DNA of 64,000 bases from Candidatus Pelearchaeum maunauluense (GTDB lineage Archaea; Thermoproteota; Nitrososphaeria_A; Caldarchaeales; Caldarchaeaceae). A model generated the notes under the pieces. The model did no database searches. It saw only the letters and a list, made by a program, of their open reading frames with translations, and was not told the DNA's origin. The stretch covers positions 1-64,000 of the forward strand of contig JANVYQ010000006.1 of the NCBI GenBank assembly GCA_030059675.1, read 5' to 3'. The translations under genes were made by a program, and so were the position numbers. Shown here one piece after another: positions 42,842-50,335 of the stretch (its first letter is position 1; every line of letters starts with the position of its first letter).

Positions 42842-44203
42842 TTAAAGACTATCTATGGTGCTGAAAGATAGTATGCGCTTAACTGCTCTGAACGCCTCTT
42901 CAGCGGCTGTTAATGTCTGTTCCACATCTTCAAGGCTGTGGGCTGTGGATATTACTATGCGCTCACCCCACTGCGAGTGTATATGAATCCCACGCGCAAA
43001 GAGCTGCCTATACCACTCACGGTATGCTGCCGTATTGATAGTGAAGGAATCCCGATAGTTTGTTATGGCTTCTAGCTCTGTGAAGAAGACCTGGAATATA
43101 GGCCCTAGGCCCTGAACTATCGCCTTCACGCGGGTGTCGGCTATTATCTCCTGAAGTCCCCTGACAAGCTTTCCACCAACCTCATGGAGTCTCCTGAATG
43201 CGGCGCCATCATTTTCCAAGAGCAGGTCTAGATTAACGGAGGCTGCTGCCAGGCTTATGGGATGGGCATTGTAAGTGCCGCCAAACCCTACTCTGCCAGG
43301 CCCAACATAGTCCAGTATGTCTTTCAGGCCGGTTACGGCAGCTATTGGAACTCCGCCTCCCAGGGCTTTGGCGAAGGTTGCGAGATGCGGCTTGACTCCA
43401 AAATATTCTTGAGCTCCTCCAGCAGCTATTCTGAACCCTGTCAAGACTTCATCAAAGATTAGCAAAGCATCAACCTCCTCAGCTATCTCCTTCAGCTCCT
43501 TAAGATACCCAGGCTTGGGCATTATAACGCCAGCGTTAGCCATTATAGGCTCGGTAATGATAGCTGCTATACTATTCCTATGACGTCTTACAATTTTACG
43601 TAACGTATGCGCATCGTTCCACGGAGCTATGATAACAGTCTTTCCAACGGCCTCTGGTATACCTGGATAGTATGGTATTCTGAAAGGAGCTATTTCCAGG
43701 CCAGGTATGGGCGACTCAACACTCCAGAGTACATAATCATGATGCCCGTGATATGCTCCTTCAAACTTTACTATCTTCGTCTTGCCAGTTACAGCGCGCG
43801 CTATTCTTATTGCCTCCATGGTTGCTTCAGTACCCGTAGTGGCGAAGAGGACTCGCTCAGCGTTGGGAACAACGCTTTGAATCTTTTTGGCGACCTCTAT
43901 CTCTAGCTCATGGGGCGTGCCGCTCATCGTCAAAGTCTCAGCTTGTCGTTTTATTGCTTCCACAATAGCTGGATGACAGTGACCATTAATGAGCGCGCCA
44001 TACGCCAGGAGGTAGTCTATGTATTCGTTTCCGTCAGCGTCCCATATGCGCGAACCTTTGGCGCGTGAGATGAAAATCGGATTGAGGGTAGCTACGCGAA
44101 TCGTGGAAGAAGCGCCAGCAGGTATAATCTTCCGCGCCTCTTCCAACAGTCTACGCGAGTAAGCGAGTTTAACCGCCTCCTCGCGGATAAGCCTACTTTC
44201 CAA
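42842..44203 (-). CDS. Class III PLP aminotransferase, glutamate-1-semialdehyde aminomutase-like
   Basis: This 453-residue enzyme most resembles glutamate-1-semialdehyde aminomutase and related class III enzymes. Seen are IPAGASSTIRVATLNPIFISRAKGSRIWDADGNEYIDYLLAYGALINGHCHP (N-terminus), TTGTEATMEAIRIARAVTGKTKIVKFEGAYHGHHD near residue 120-155, ALLIFDEVLTGFR near 245 and the PLP lysine in FAKALGGGVPIAAVTG near 280. It starts at TTG 44203 with GAGGTGA seven bases before. No other haem genes are near, and neighbours are catabolic, so an amino acid aminotransferase or racemase role is at least as likely as HemL; sequence alone does not decide. Confidence 0.88.
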   Translation of the reverse strand: MESRLIREEAVKLAYSRRLLEEARKIIPAGASSTIRVATLNPIFISRAKGSRIWDADGNEYIDYLLAYGALINGHCHPAIVEAIKRQAETLTMSGTPHELEIEVAKKIQSVVPNAERVLFATTGTEATMEAIRIARAVTGKTKIVKFEGAYHGHHDYVLWSVESPIPGLEIAPFRIPYYPGIPEAVGKTVIIAPWNDAHTLRKIVRRHRNSIAAIITEPIMANAGVIMPKPGYLKELKEIAEEVDALLIFDEVLTGFRIAAGGAQEYFGVKPHLATFAKALGGGVPIAAVTGLKDILDYVGPGRVGFGGTYNAHPISLAAASVNLDLLLENDGAAFRRLHEVGGKLVRGLQEIIADTRVKAIVQGLGPIFQVFFTELEAITNYRDSFTINTAAYREWYRQLFARGIHIHSQWGERIVISTAHSLEDVEQTLTAAEEAFRAVKRILSFSTIDSL

Positions 44204-44529
44204 AATTGCATCACCTCTATAGCTAGTTTGGCCACTTCCAGGCTGACGTATTTTTCTGACATTTTTATCCTTTTTCTACCAAAATATGTCGCAGTTCTCC
44301 TCTATAAACGGCTCTTAAAGCTGGCAGAACCGTTATAACGGCCAGCTTGGCTGCCTGCCTCAAAGCCTAGGGCAACGGGCTCTCTAGGCCTTCACGGCGA
44401 GACCTAAAGGCTCAAAACCATAAAACGGGTAGAAATAGGTGAAAAGAAGCGTAAATACGGCTTAACACGCTCTAAAACTCCTTTTTCTGGCTTTTTCAGA
44501 TTTAGCCATTCTCCTCACGGCCATGAACA
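44204..44529. other. Intergenic region between two aminotransferase genes
   Basis: This 326-base gap holds the ribosome site GAGGTGA (about 44210-44216) and a TATA-like GGATAAAAATG (about 44261-44271, minus strand) of the gene ending at 42842, the structured tnpB-like remnant at 44302-44400, and A/T-rich sequence up to the stop of the next gene. No other gene is supported. Confidence 0.5.
44302..44400 (-). mobile_element. Possible IS200/IS605 tnpB 3' end remnant
   Basis: On the minus strand a frame ending at TAG 44302-44304 contains RPREPVALGFEAGS, resembling the tail of archaeal TnpB proteins as I remember it. The same segment is unusually structured: a 12-base palindrome CCGTTATAACGG (44330-44341) nested between AGCTGG (44319-44324) and CCAGCT (44342-44347), and an inverted repeat GCCTAG/CTAGGC (44365-44370 and 44384-44389). 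IS200/IS605 right ends and the guide RNA of TnpB have such hairpins. No body of tnpB or tnpA is present. Confidence 0.3.
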
Positions 44530-45864
44530 CTAGCGGCGGGCTGCTTCATCAGCTATCTCTAACGCCTTGTCAAGAACATCAACACCCAAGTCTATGTCCT
44601 CCTTCTCAATAGTTAGGGGAGGTGCTATGATGAGGTGATTAACCCAGGCCATTACATACACGCCGTTCTTCATCATCTCAGAAGCAACTTTATCCACAAT
44701 CAAGGGCTTTCCTTCATGCTTATCCGCCATAACGTTAAACGGCTCGCGCGTCTCTTTATTCCGAGTTAAATCAACAGCCCAGAAAAGACCAAGGCCACGT
44801 ACCTCACCCACCGAATCATGCCTATCCACAAGCTCCCCAAGACGCTTACCCAGATAACCGCCCATTATGCGCGAGCGCTCAATTAGGTTAAGACGCTTAT
44901 ACTCGTTTATCGCGGCGACGGCAGCGGCTAGAGCTAGTGGGTGAGCCTCGTAAGTATGGCCATGGGCAAAGAAATTATCATCAAAAAACGCTGTGACCCT
45001 CTCACTCGTGCCTGTAACGCCTAACGGCATGTAAGAGCCAGTTATCCCCTTAGCTGTGGTTATGATGTCAGGGACAACATTCCAGTGATTTACGGCGAAC
45101 CATTCTCCCGTTCTCCCCCAGCCACTCATAACCTCGTCAGCAATTAAGAGAACATCATACCTCTCTGTAATCTTTCTGAGTTTGGGTAGATACTCTGGCG
45201 GAGGGACTATTACCCCATTCGTGCCTACTACGGGCTCAATAATTACCGCGCCGACATCGGGCTCGTTGCTAAGCATGTATTCAACATAATCTGCGCATGC
45301 TATTCCGCATTCTGGGTATCTGAGACCCAGGGGACAGCGGTAACAATACGCATCGGGGGCGAAAAGTGTTCCAGGAACTGTGGCTAGGGAATCAACATAC
45401 CAGCGGCGGTGGTCTCCTGTAACAGAGATTGACGCGGCCGTTGAGCCGTGATAAGACCTATACCTAGATATGACCTTATGTCGCCGTGTATAGAGGCGCG
45501 CTATCTTTAAAGCCGCTTCGTTAGCTTCTGTTCCCGATGTAGAGTAGAAGAACTTGTTAATTCCTGGCGGCATAAGCTCTGTGAGCATCTTACTCACTTC
45601 TGCACGGACATCACACGCAAAGGCTGGCGATATGTAGGGAAGCTTTCCCACATAGTCGCGAATTGCCTCTATAACTGCGCGGTTCTTATGGCCTAGATTG
45701 CTACATACAAGCTGGGATGAGAAGTCTAGGTATCTCTTCCCTCGCGAGTCGTAGAAATAGCAGCCCTCCGCGTCAACCACATGAAGAGGACTCCATCCCC
45801 TCTGCTTCTTCCAAGTTCCGTAAGAATGCTTAGCAGTATAGGCTGATACGTCATCCTGAATAAT
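44530..45864 (-). CDS. Class III PLP aminotransferase (taurine-pyruvate / omega-amino acid type), probable ATT start
   Basis: The first standard start is GTG 45780, giving 416 residues, but the same frame upstream still encodes family sequence: DDVSAYTAKHSYGTWKKQRGWSPLHVVDAEGCYFYD is the normal N-terminus of taurine:pyruvate-type aminotransferases. No ATG, GTG or TTG occurs between 45780 and the upstream TGA. The first codon after it that is well placed is ATT at 45862-45864, six bases after GAGGGTGA, so I take ATT as the start (444 residues). TATA-like GCATATATC lies 36-44 bases before it. PLP-site sequence STSGTEANEAALKIARLYTRRHKVISRYRSYHG and lysine segment TTAKGITGSYMPLG are present. A Cys-rich segment CYRCPLGLRYPECGIACAD is shared base for base with the gene at 48319. 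Confidence 0.87.
   Translation of the reverse strand: MIQDDVSAYTAKHSYGTWKKQRGWSPLHVVDAEGCYFYDSRGKRYLDFSSQLVCSNLGHKNRAVIEAIRDYVGKLPYISPAFACDVRAEVSKMLTELMPPGINKFFYSTSGTEANEAALKIARLYTRRHKVISRYRSYHGSTAASISVTGDHRRWYVDSLATVPGTLFAPDAYCYRCPLGLRYPECGIACADYVEYMLSNEPDVGAVIIEPVVGTNGVIVPPPEYLPKLRKITERYDVLLIADEVMSGWGRTGEWFAVNHWNVVPDIITTAKGITGSYMPLGVTGTSERVTAFFDDNFFAHGHTYEAHPLALAAAVAAINEYKRLNLIERSRIMGGYLGKRLGELVDRHDSVGEVRGLGLFWAVDLTRNKETREPFNVMADKHEGKPLIVDKVASEMMKNGVYVMAWVNHLIIAPPLTIEKEDIDLGVDVLDKALEIADEAARR
45289..45345 (-). repeat. 57-bp perfect inverted repeat, copy 1
   Basis: These 57 bases are the exact reverse complement of 48868-48924. They encode 19 residues with four Cys (CYRCPLGLRYPECGIACAD) in the aminotransferase at 44530. 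Identity stops abruptly at both ends. Confidence 0.95.
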
Positions 45865-45899
45865 AGCGCTTCACCCTCTACGTCATTCTATCAAAGAGG

Positions 45900-45908
45900 A
45901 GATATATG
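45900..45908 (-). promoter_or_regulatory. TATA box of the taurine-type aminotransferase gene
   Basis: GCATATATC on the minus strand, 36-44 bases before the proposed ATT start at 45864; this spacing supports translation from the ATT region rather than from GTG 45780. Confidence 0.45.
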
Positions 45909-46010
45909 CGTTAAGTCGCTCCAAACTCCTTAGTTAAGCCCTCTAGACGGCCTAGGTCTATAAATACCTCCTAATGACGCTCCAAAAGTATAGGTGGTGA
46001 GTATAGGCGT

Positions 46011-48302
46011 ATGATGAGTGAGCGTTTCGTTGGGAAACCTGTGCGAAGGAAGGAAGACAAGAGACTTATTACGGGTAAATCCACGTATTTAGACGACCTT
46101 AAGCTTCCAGGAATGCTCTATGCAGCAATACTGAGAAGCCCCTACGCCCATGCGCGTATAAAGAGTATAGACACGTCAAAGGCCATGATACCTGGCGTGG
46201 TGGCTATCTATACTGGTAAAGAGCTTAACAGGCTATGCGACCCGCTGGTTGTTGAGTCCCAATATAAGAATTCCAAGGTACCAGACCGTTACCCGCTTGC
46301 TGAAGATGAAGTTAATTTCGTTGGTGAGCCTGTAGCTATAGTCGTAGCAGAGGATAGGTACATAGCTCGTGATGCTGTGGAGAATATTCACGTGGAGTAC
46401 GAGCCTCTGCCTTATGTTCTTGACCCTGAGAAGGCCCTTGAGAGTGATGCTCCGCGTGTTCATGAACAATTTAGTGATAATGTTTGTTTAAGTTGGAAGA
46501 AGACATACGGCGATGTGGAGCAGGCGTTTAGGGAGGCAGACGAGATTGTTAAAGTTAAGCTCAGGATACAGAGGTTGGCTCCCGCCGCCATGGAGCCGCG
46601 TGGTGTAGCTGCAAGCTACGACTCAGGCGCAAAGCTCTTAACTGTATGGTCGTCAACGCAGTTTCCGCATAAACTAAGGACTTGGATTGCCACCTCACTA
46701 AGGATGCCTGAGAACCGGATAAGGGTTATAGCTCCTGAGGTAGGGGGAGGCTTCGGCTCAAAGCTCAACCAATATCCAGAGGAGGTAGCCATACCATTAA
46801 TATCCATGCTCCTCAGAAGACCAGTAAAATGGTCAGAGGAGCGTAGTGAGAACCTACGAGCAACAACGCATGGTAGGGGTGTGATAGCATATGTTGAGGC
46901 AGCCGTTAAGCGTGATGGAAAAGTTCTCGGCCTAAAAGCGAGGCTAATAGCGGACTTCGGCGCATACAACTACGTCTATACCCAAGATAACGTAATGCTT
47001 TCTGCGCGCATGCTTCCAGGCTGCTATGCTATAAGGAATCTAGAGCTTGATGTGGTGGGTGTATTCACCAACAAGATGGCAACCGACGCCTACCGCGGTG
47101 CTGGGAGGCCTGAAGCCTCATACATAATTGAGAGAGTAATGGATAGGGTTGCGCGCAGGCTTGGTATAGACCCTGCTGAGATAAGGCGGAGGAACTTTAT
47201 CAGGGTTGAGGAGTTTCCATACACTACCGCGACCCAATTTACCTATGATACGGGAAACTATGAGGCAGCTCTCAATAAGGCTCTGGAGATAGCTGAATAC
47301 CATAAGCTCCGTGAGGAGCAGGAGCGGCTTAGGCGCGAAGGACGTTATCTCGGTATAGGCATATCATCATACATAGAGGTATGCAACTTTGCTTATCAGA
47401 GTGCGCAGGTCAGGATAGAACCGACTGGCAAGGTTCTAATCTTCACGAGCACCTCCCCACACGGCCAGGGTGAGGAGACATCATTCGCACAACTTGCTGC
47501 TGATGTTCTAGGAATAAGCATAGATGACGTAGAGGTAATACATGGCGATACCATGGCAATACCATACGGCTGGGGCACCGCTGGAAGCTGGACACTAACA
47601 TCTGGAGGAAACGCGATAGTGAGCGCCTGCAAGAAGATACGCGAGAAGATGCTCAAGATAGCTGCCCGCATGCTTGAAGCTAGGGCTGAAGACCTAGAGA
47701 TGGCCGATGGCAAGATATTCGTGAAAGACAGCCCAGATAAATCCGTAAGCTTCAGCGAGGTTGTTAGCATGGCATACGACCCAGATAACCTCCCACCTGA
47801 GATGGAGCTTGGTTTGGCAGAGACCAGCTTCTACAGGCCTGACCTCACATTCCCATTCGGTACCCATGTGGCGGTTGTAGAGGTCAATCCCGATACTGGA
47901 GTCGTTGAGGTGAAGAAGCTGGTTATGGTTGATGACTGTGGCCGCGTGGTCAACCCACTGCTGGTTGAGGGCCAGATTCATGGCGGCGCTATACAGGCTC
48001 TCGGCCAGGCTCTCTATGAGGAAGTAGTCTATAGCGAGGACGGCGCACTGATAACTGCTACATTCTCCGACTACCTTATACCATCAGCTATGGAGGCGCC
48101 GCGAATGATAACGGACAGAACCGAAACACCTGCGCCCAACCCGCTTGGAACAAAGGGCGTAGGCGAGGCCGCTACCGTTGGCCTAACGCAGGCTATAGTT
48201 AACGCCGTTGAAGACGCTCTAGCACCGTTTGGCGTTGAGATAGAAGACACTCCACTAAAACCATCGTATATCTGGGAACTGGTACATCGTAGAAAACAAT
48301 AA
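46011..48302 (+). CDS. Molybdenum hydroxylase large subunit (CoxL form II / aldehyde oxidase-like)
   Basis: This 763-residue protein is a second molybdopterin-binding subunit of the xanthine oxidase family. Seen are GKPVRRKEDKRLITGKSTYLDDLKLPGMLYAAILRSPYAHARI at the N-terminus, cofactor loop EVGGGFGSK near residue 244, AYRGAGRPEA near 360, PHGQGEETSFAQLAADVLG near 485 and the C-terminal GTKGVGEAATVG with the catalytic Glu. AYRGAGR is the active-site loop of CoxL form II, so it is an aldehyde or other carbon hydroxylase rather than a CO dehydrogenase. FAD and 2Fe-2S subunit genes are missing here too. Start ATG 46011 or 46014; GGTGAG lies about ten bases upstream. It lies between two aminotransferase genes. 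Confidence 0.92.
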   Translation: MMSERFVGKPVRRKEDKRLITGKSTYLDDLKLPGMLYAAILRSPYAHARIKSIDTSKAMIPGVVAIYTGKELNRLCDPLVVESQYKNSKVPDRYPLAEDEVNFVGEPVAIVVAEDRYIARDAVENIHVEYEPLPYVLDPEKALESDAPRVHEQFSDNVCLSWKKTYGDVEQAFREADEIVKVKLRIQRLAPAAMEPRGVAASYDSGAKLLTVWSSTQFPHKLRTWIATSLRMPENRIRVIAPEVGGGFGSKLNQYPEEVAIPLISMLLRRPVKWSEERSENLRATTHGRGVIAYVEAAVKRDGKVLGLKARLIADFGAYNYVYTQDNVMLSARMLPGCYAIRNLELDVVGVFTNKMATDAYRGAGRPEASYIIERVMDRVARRLGIDPAEIRRRNFIRVEEFPYTTATQFTYDTGNYEAALNKALEIAEYHKLREEQERLRREGRYLGIGISSYIEVCNFAYQSAQVRIEPTGKVLIFTSTSPHGQGEETSFAQLAADVLGISIDDVEVIHGDTMAIPYGWGTAGSWTLTSGGNAIVSACKKIREKMLKIAARMLEARAEDLEMADGKIFVKDSPDKSVSFSEVVSMAYDPDNLPPEMELGLAETSFYRPDLTFPFGTHVAVVEVNPDTGVVEVKKLVMVDDCGRVVNPLLVEGQIHGGAIQALGQALYEEVVYSEDGALITATFSDYLIPSAMEAPRMITDRTETPAPNPLGTKGVGEAATVGLTQAIVNAVEDALAPFGVEIEDTPLKPSYIWELVHRRKQ

Positions 48303-48318
48303 TAAACATGCAACCTCT

Positions 48319-49647
48319 ATGGTGAAGGCTCTAATGGGGAGGTCGGCCAGCGAGATAATAGAGAGGGACTCGCGTCTCTTTATGCGCTGCTACCCGGCCC
48401 GTACAAAACTCGTAATAGCACGTGGCCGTGGAGCTGAAGTATGGGATGTTGAGGGAAAGAGATACTTAGACCTCTTCTCAGGTATTGCGGTGAATAACGT
48501 AGGCCACTGCCATCCGCGCGTTGTTGAAGCTATACGAAGGCAGTCTGAGGAACTTATACATACGTCCATGCTCTATTATAACGAGACTGTGCTAAAGCTT
48601 GCCGAGAAGCTGGCTGGAATCGTGCCCAGCGGTCTCTCCCGTTTCTTCTTCGCCAATAGCGGGGCTGAGGCTGTTGAAGGGGCTGTGAAGCTGGCCAAGA
48701 AGTATGCGGCAAAACGCGGTATGGGGGGAGCGCAGGTAATAGCTCTTGACTGCTCCTTTCATGGACGGACATCACTAGCGCTAACCCTGACAGGCCAGAA
48801 AAAGTATAAACAAGGCCTGGGGAATTTCGCCAACTCTCCAGGCGTTGTGCACGCGCCCTCACCATACTGTTACCGCTGTCCCCTGGGTCTCAGATACCCA
48901 GAATGCGGAATAGCATGCGCAGATGCCCTAGAGAGGGTTTTTGAGTTTAGAACCTCTGGAGAGGTTGCCGCCGTTATTGTTGAGCCTGTACAAGGGGAGG
49001 GTGGAATAATAGTCCCGCCTGACGAGTATCTACCGCGTGTGCAGAGCATATGCCGCGAGCATGGCGCTGCGTTTATCGTGGATGAAGTCCAGACAGGGCT
49101 TGGGAGAACTGGCAAGATATTCGCGGCAGAACACTGGGGACTTGAGCCTGACATAATGACCATGGCTAAGGCGCTTGGGGGAGGGCTCCCAATAGGAGCT
49201 ATAGCTGCGCGCGAAGAGGTAGCTAATGCTTTCGAGGCTGGAGACCACTTCTCAACATTCGGCGGCAACCCAGTATCATGCGCCGCTGCTATAGCTGCCA
49301 TAGATGTCCTCATTGATGAGAAGCTGCATGAGAGGGCTGAGAAGCTGGGAAATCTTCTGCTCAAAATGTTTAGAAATGCTCAGGATGAGGCCGAGCTCAT
49401 AGGCGATGTGAGAGGGAAGGGGCTTATGATAGGTATTGAGCTGGTTAAGGATAGGGAGGGTAAGCAACCAGCGTCTGACGAAGCAAGCAAAACCAGCGAG
49501 GAAGCGCTGAAGAAAGGCATCATAATAGGCGTGGGAGGAGTGAAAAAGAATGTCATAAGAATACAACCACCACTGGTCATAACTGAGGAACAGGCACAGA
49601 AAGCAGCGGAGGAAATCATCGCAATAATCAAACAGATTAAGAAATGA
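48319..49647 (+). CDS. Class III PLP aminotransferase (4-aminobutyrate / ornithine-type)
   Basis: This 442-residue enzyme resembles archaeal 4-aminobutyrate-type or broad amino acid aminotransferases and racemases. Seen are GAEVWDVEGKRYLDLFSGIAVNNVGHCHP near residue 35, FFANSGAEAVEGAVKLAKKYA near 110, ALDCSFHGRTSLALTLTGQ near 145, FIVDEVQTGLGRTGK near 250 and the PLP lysine in TMAKALGGGLPIGAI near 285. The segment near residues 183-202 (PYCYRCPLG, ECGIACAD) carries four Cys, as in archaeal enzymes of this type. It follows the molybdenum enzyme gene after 16 bases, so the two are likely co-transcribed: an amine might be converted to an aldehyde and oxidised, which is an inference. Confidence 0.92.
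   Translation: MVKALMGRSASEIIERDSRLFMRCYPARTKLVIARGRGAEVWDVEGKRYLDLFSGIAVNNVGHCHPRVVEAIRRQSEELIHTSMLYYNETVLKLAEKLAGIVPSGLSRFFFANSGAEAVEGAVKLAKKYAAKRGMGGAQVIALDCSFHGRTSLALTLTGQKKYKQGLGNFANSPGVVHAPSPYCYRCPLGLRYPECGIACADALERVFEFRTSGEVAAVIVEPVQGEGGIIVPPDEYLPRVQSICREHGAAFIVDEVQTGLGRTGKIFAAEHWGLEPDIMTMAKALGGGLPIGAIAAREEVANAFEAGDHFSTFGGNPVSCAAAIAAIDVLIDEKLHERAEKLGNLLLKMFRNAQDEAELIGDVRGKGLMIGIELVKDREGKQPASDEASKTSEEALKKGIIIGVGGVKKNVIRIQPPLVITEEQAQKAAEEIIAIIKQIKK
48868..48924 (+). repeat. 57-bp perfect inverted repeat, copy 2
   Basis: These bases are identical to the reverse complement of 45289-45345 and encode the same 19 residues in a different aminotransferase. The pair flanks about 3.5 kb containing the molybdenum enzyme gene. 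Confidence 0.95.
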
Positions 49648-49702
49648 ACAGCCTGTTCTATTATCTAGAAATAAATACATCCAGCAGGCTCTTATTTTTG
49701 AG

Positions 49703-50149
49703 ATGAAAGAGGGTTATGCATCTATTCTAGCTGCATCACTGGTGTCTGTGGCTGTTATTGCTGTGGGTTTTCTCGTACTGAGCTGGCAGCAGTGCCAATA
49801 CACTACCACGCTTGTAGAAGACGCTGCCCTTAGACGTGATGGTGTTGTGCTAATAAGTAGCGTAGGAAAATGCGGAAGCCTGGAAAAGCCTACAATAACG
49901 TATAAAAGGGCTGGAGAATACCTAATCCTAACATACAGCGAGCCAGCTAACAATATCTGCTACCGCCACATCATAGAGAGTGTCAAAACCCAGGAAGGAG
50001 ATACGCCGCTAATTAGGATAGAGCTACGCCTAGTAGAGACGAGCGAGGCCTGTGTTATGTGCGTAGGCTACATAACAACAACACTCACTATAGGCCCGCT
50101 GCCCGAAGGGGCGCGGGTGTATGTTAATGGCTTATTGGCCGCTGCGTAA
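49703..50149 (+). CDS. Small membrane-anchored extracytoplasmic protein, unknown
   Basis: The 148-residue product has a short polar start (MKEGY), one hydrophobic helix (about residues 7-27) and a beta-rich domain outside the cell with six Cys (QQC, GKCG, NNICYR, EACVMCVG), enough for disulfides, which fits the disulfide oxidoreductase seen in this window. The final section (TTLTIGPLPEGARVYVNG) resembles a surface beta-sandwich strand pair. No family is recognised. It ends just before the leader promoter of the aromatic operon. Confidence 0.6.
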   Translation: MKEGYASILAASLVSVAVIAVGFLVLSWQQCQYTTTLVEDAALRRDGVVLISSVGKCGSLEKPTITYKRAGEYLILTYSEPANNICYRHIIESVKTQEGDTPLIRIELRLVETSEACVMCVGYITTTLTIGPLPEGARVYVNGLLAAA

Positions 50150-50163
50150 AAGGCTTATATAGA
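50147..50163 (+). promoter_or_regulatory. Promoter of the aromatic/aspartate operon leader
   Basis: TAAAAGG (BRE-like) followed by CTTATATAG (TATA, 50154-50162) predicts transcription from about 50183-50188, just before a strong AGGAGGTG. The mRNA leader ahead of the aspartokinase ATG would be about 150 bases. Confidence 0.6.
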
Positions 50164-50200
50164 AAAAGGGAAATCAAACAAAACACGACCAGGAGGTGCG

Positions 50201-50252
50201 CGTGGTGAGGGCAGTAGGACTAACCTGTACAGGCTTTAGCGCCTTCACCACG
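50201..50252 (+). promoter_or_regulatory. 12-bp leader hairpin over the leader-peptide start
   Basis: CGTGGTGAGGGC (50201-50212) pairs with GCCTTCACCACG (50241-50252) over 12 positions with one G-U pair. The 28-base loop includes the palindrome CCTGTACAGG (50224-50233). The 5' arm covers both GTG codons of the leader frame, leaving its ribosome site free; the 3' arm lies over the Ala-Phe-Thr-Thr codons. Confidence 0.6.
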
Positions 50253-50276
50253 TTTAGCTATTATTATCGCTGGTAA
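50205..50276 (+). CDS. Leader peptide rich in Thr, Phe, Tyr and Trp
   Basis: A perfect Shine-Dalgarno sequence (AGGAGGTG, 50191-50198) lies six bases before GTG 50205 (another GTG is at 50202). The frame encodes 23 residues and ends TAA 50276: after MRAVGL come TCTGFSAFTTF and SYYYRW. It has four Thr, three Phe, three consecutive Tyr and one Trp, with Tyr-Tyr-Tyr-Arg-Trp directly before the stop. The operon downstream makes aspartate semialdehyde (precursor of Thr) and the shikimate precursors of Phe, Tyr and Trp. The composition matches a leader peptide that senses those amino acids by ribosome stalling, as TrpL or PheL do in bacteria. It overlaps no other gene. Confidence 0.65.
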   Translation: MRAVGLTCTGFSAFTTFSYYYRW

Positions 50277-50277
50277 G

Positions 50278-50331
50278 CCGCCTCCGGTTTCGGTTCTTGT
50301 TTGTTCCTTTTTCTCCGTTTCTGGGGGGTGG
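50278..50331 (+). promoter_or_regulatory. Anti-Shine-Dalgarno pairing and U-rich tract before aspartokinase
   Basis: CCGCCTCC (50278-50285), starting one base after the leader stop, can pair over eight positions (two G-U) with the aspartokinase ribosome site GGGGGGTGG (50323-50331; paired bases 50324-50331). The loop between them (50286-50323) is T-rich (TTCTTGTTTGTTCC, TTTTTCTCC), resembling an archaeal terminator. A ribosome halted on the Tyr-Arg-Trp codons would cover CCGCCTCC and free the downstream site. Confidence 0.55.
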
Positions 50332-50335
50332 TTTT

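Noticed and set aside
42842..44203. Firm assignment as HemL of haem synthesis.
   Set aside because: The family match is good but no haem genes are near and several related enzymes with other substrates look the same at this level.
50297..50335. Aspartokinase starting at TTG 50297 with a Phe/Pro-rich extension.
   Set aside because: The extension covers the T-rich leader and the ribosome site GGGGGGTG; ATG 50336 begins the normal family sequence GKIVVVKFGG.
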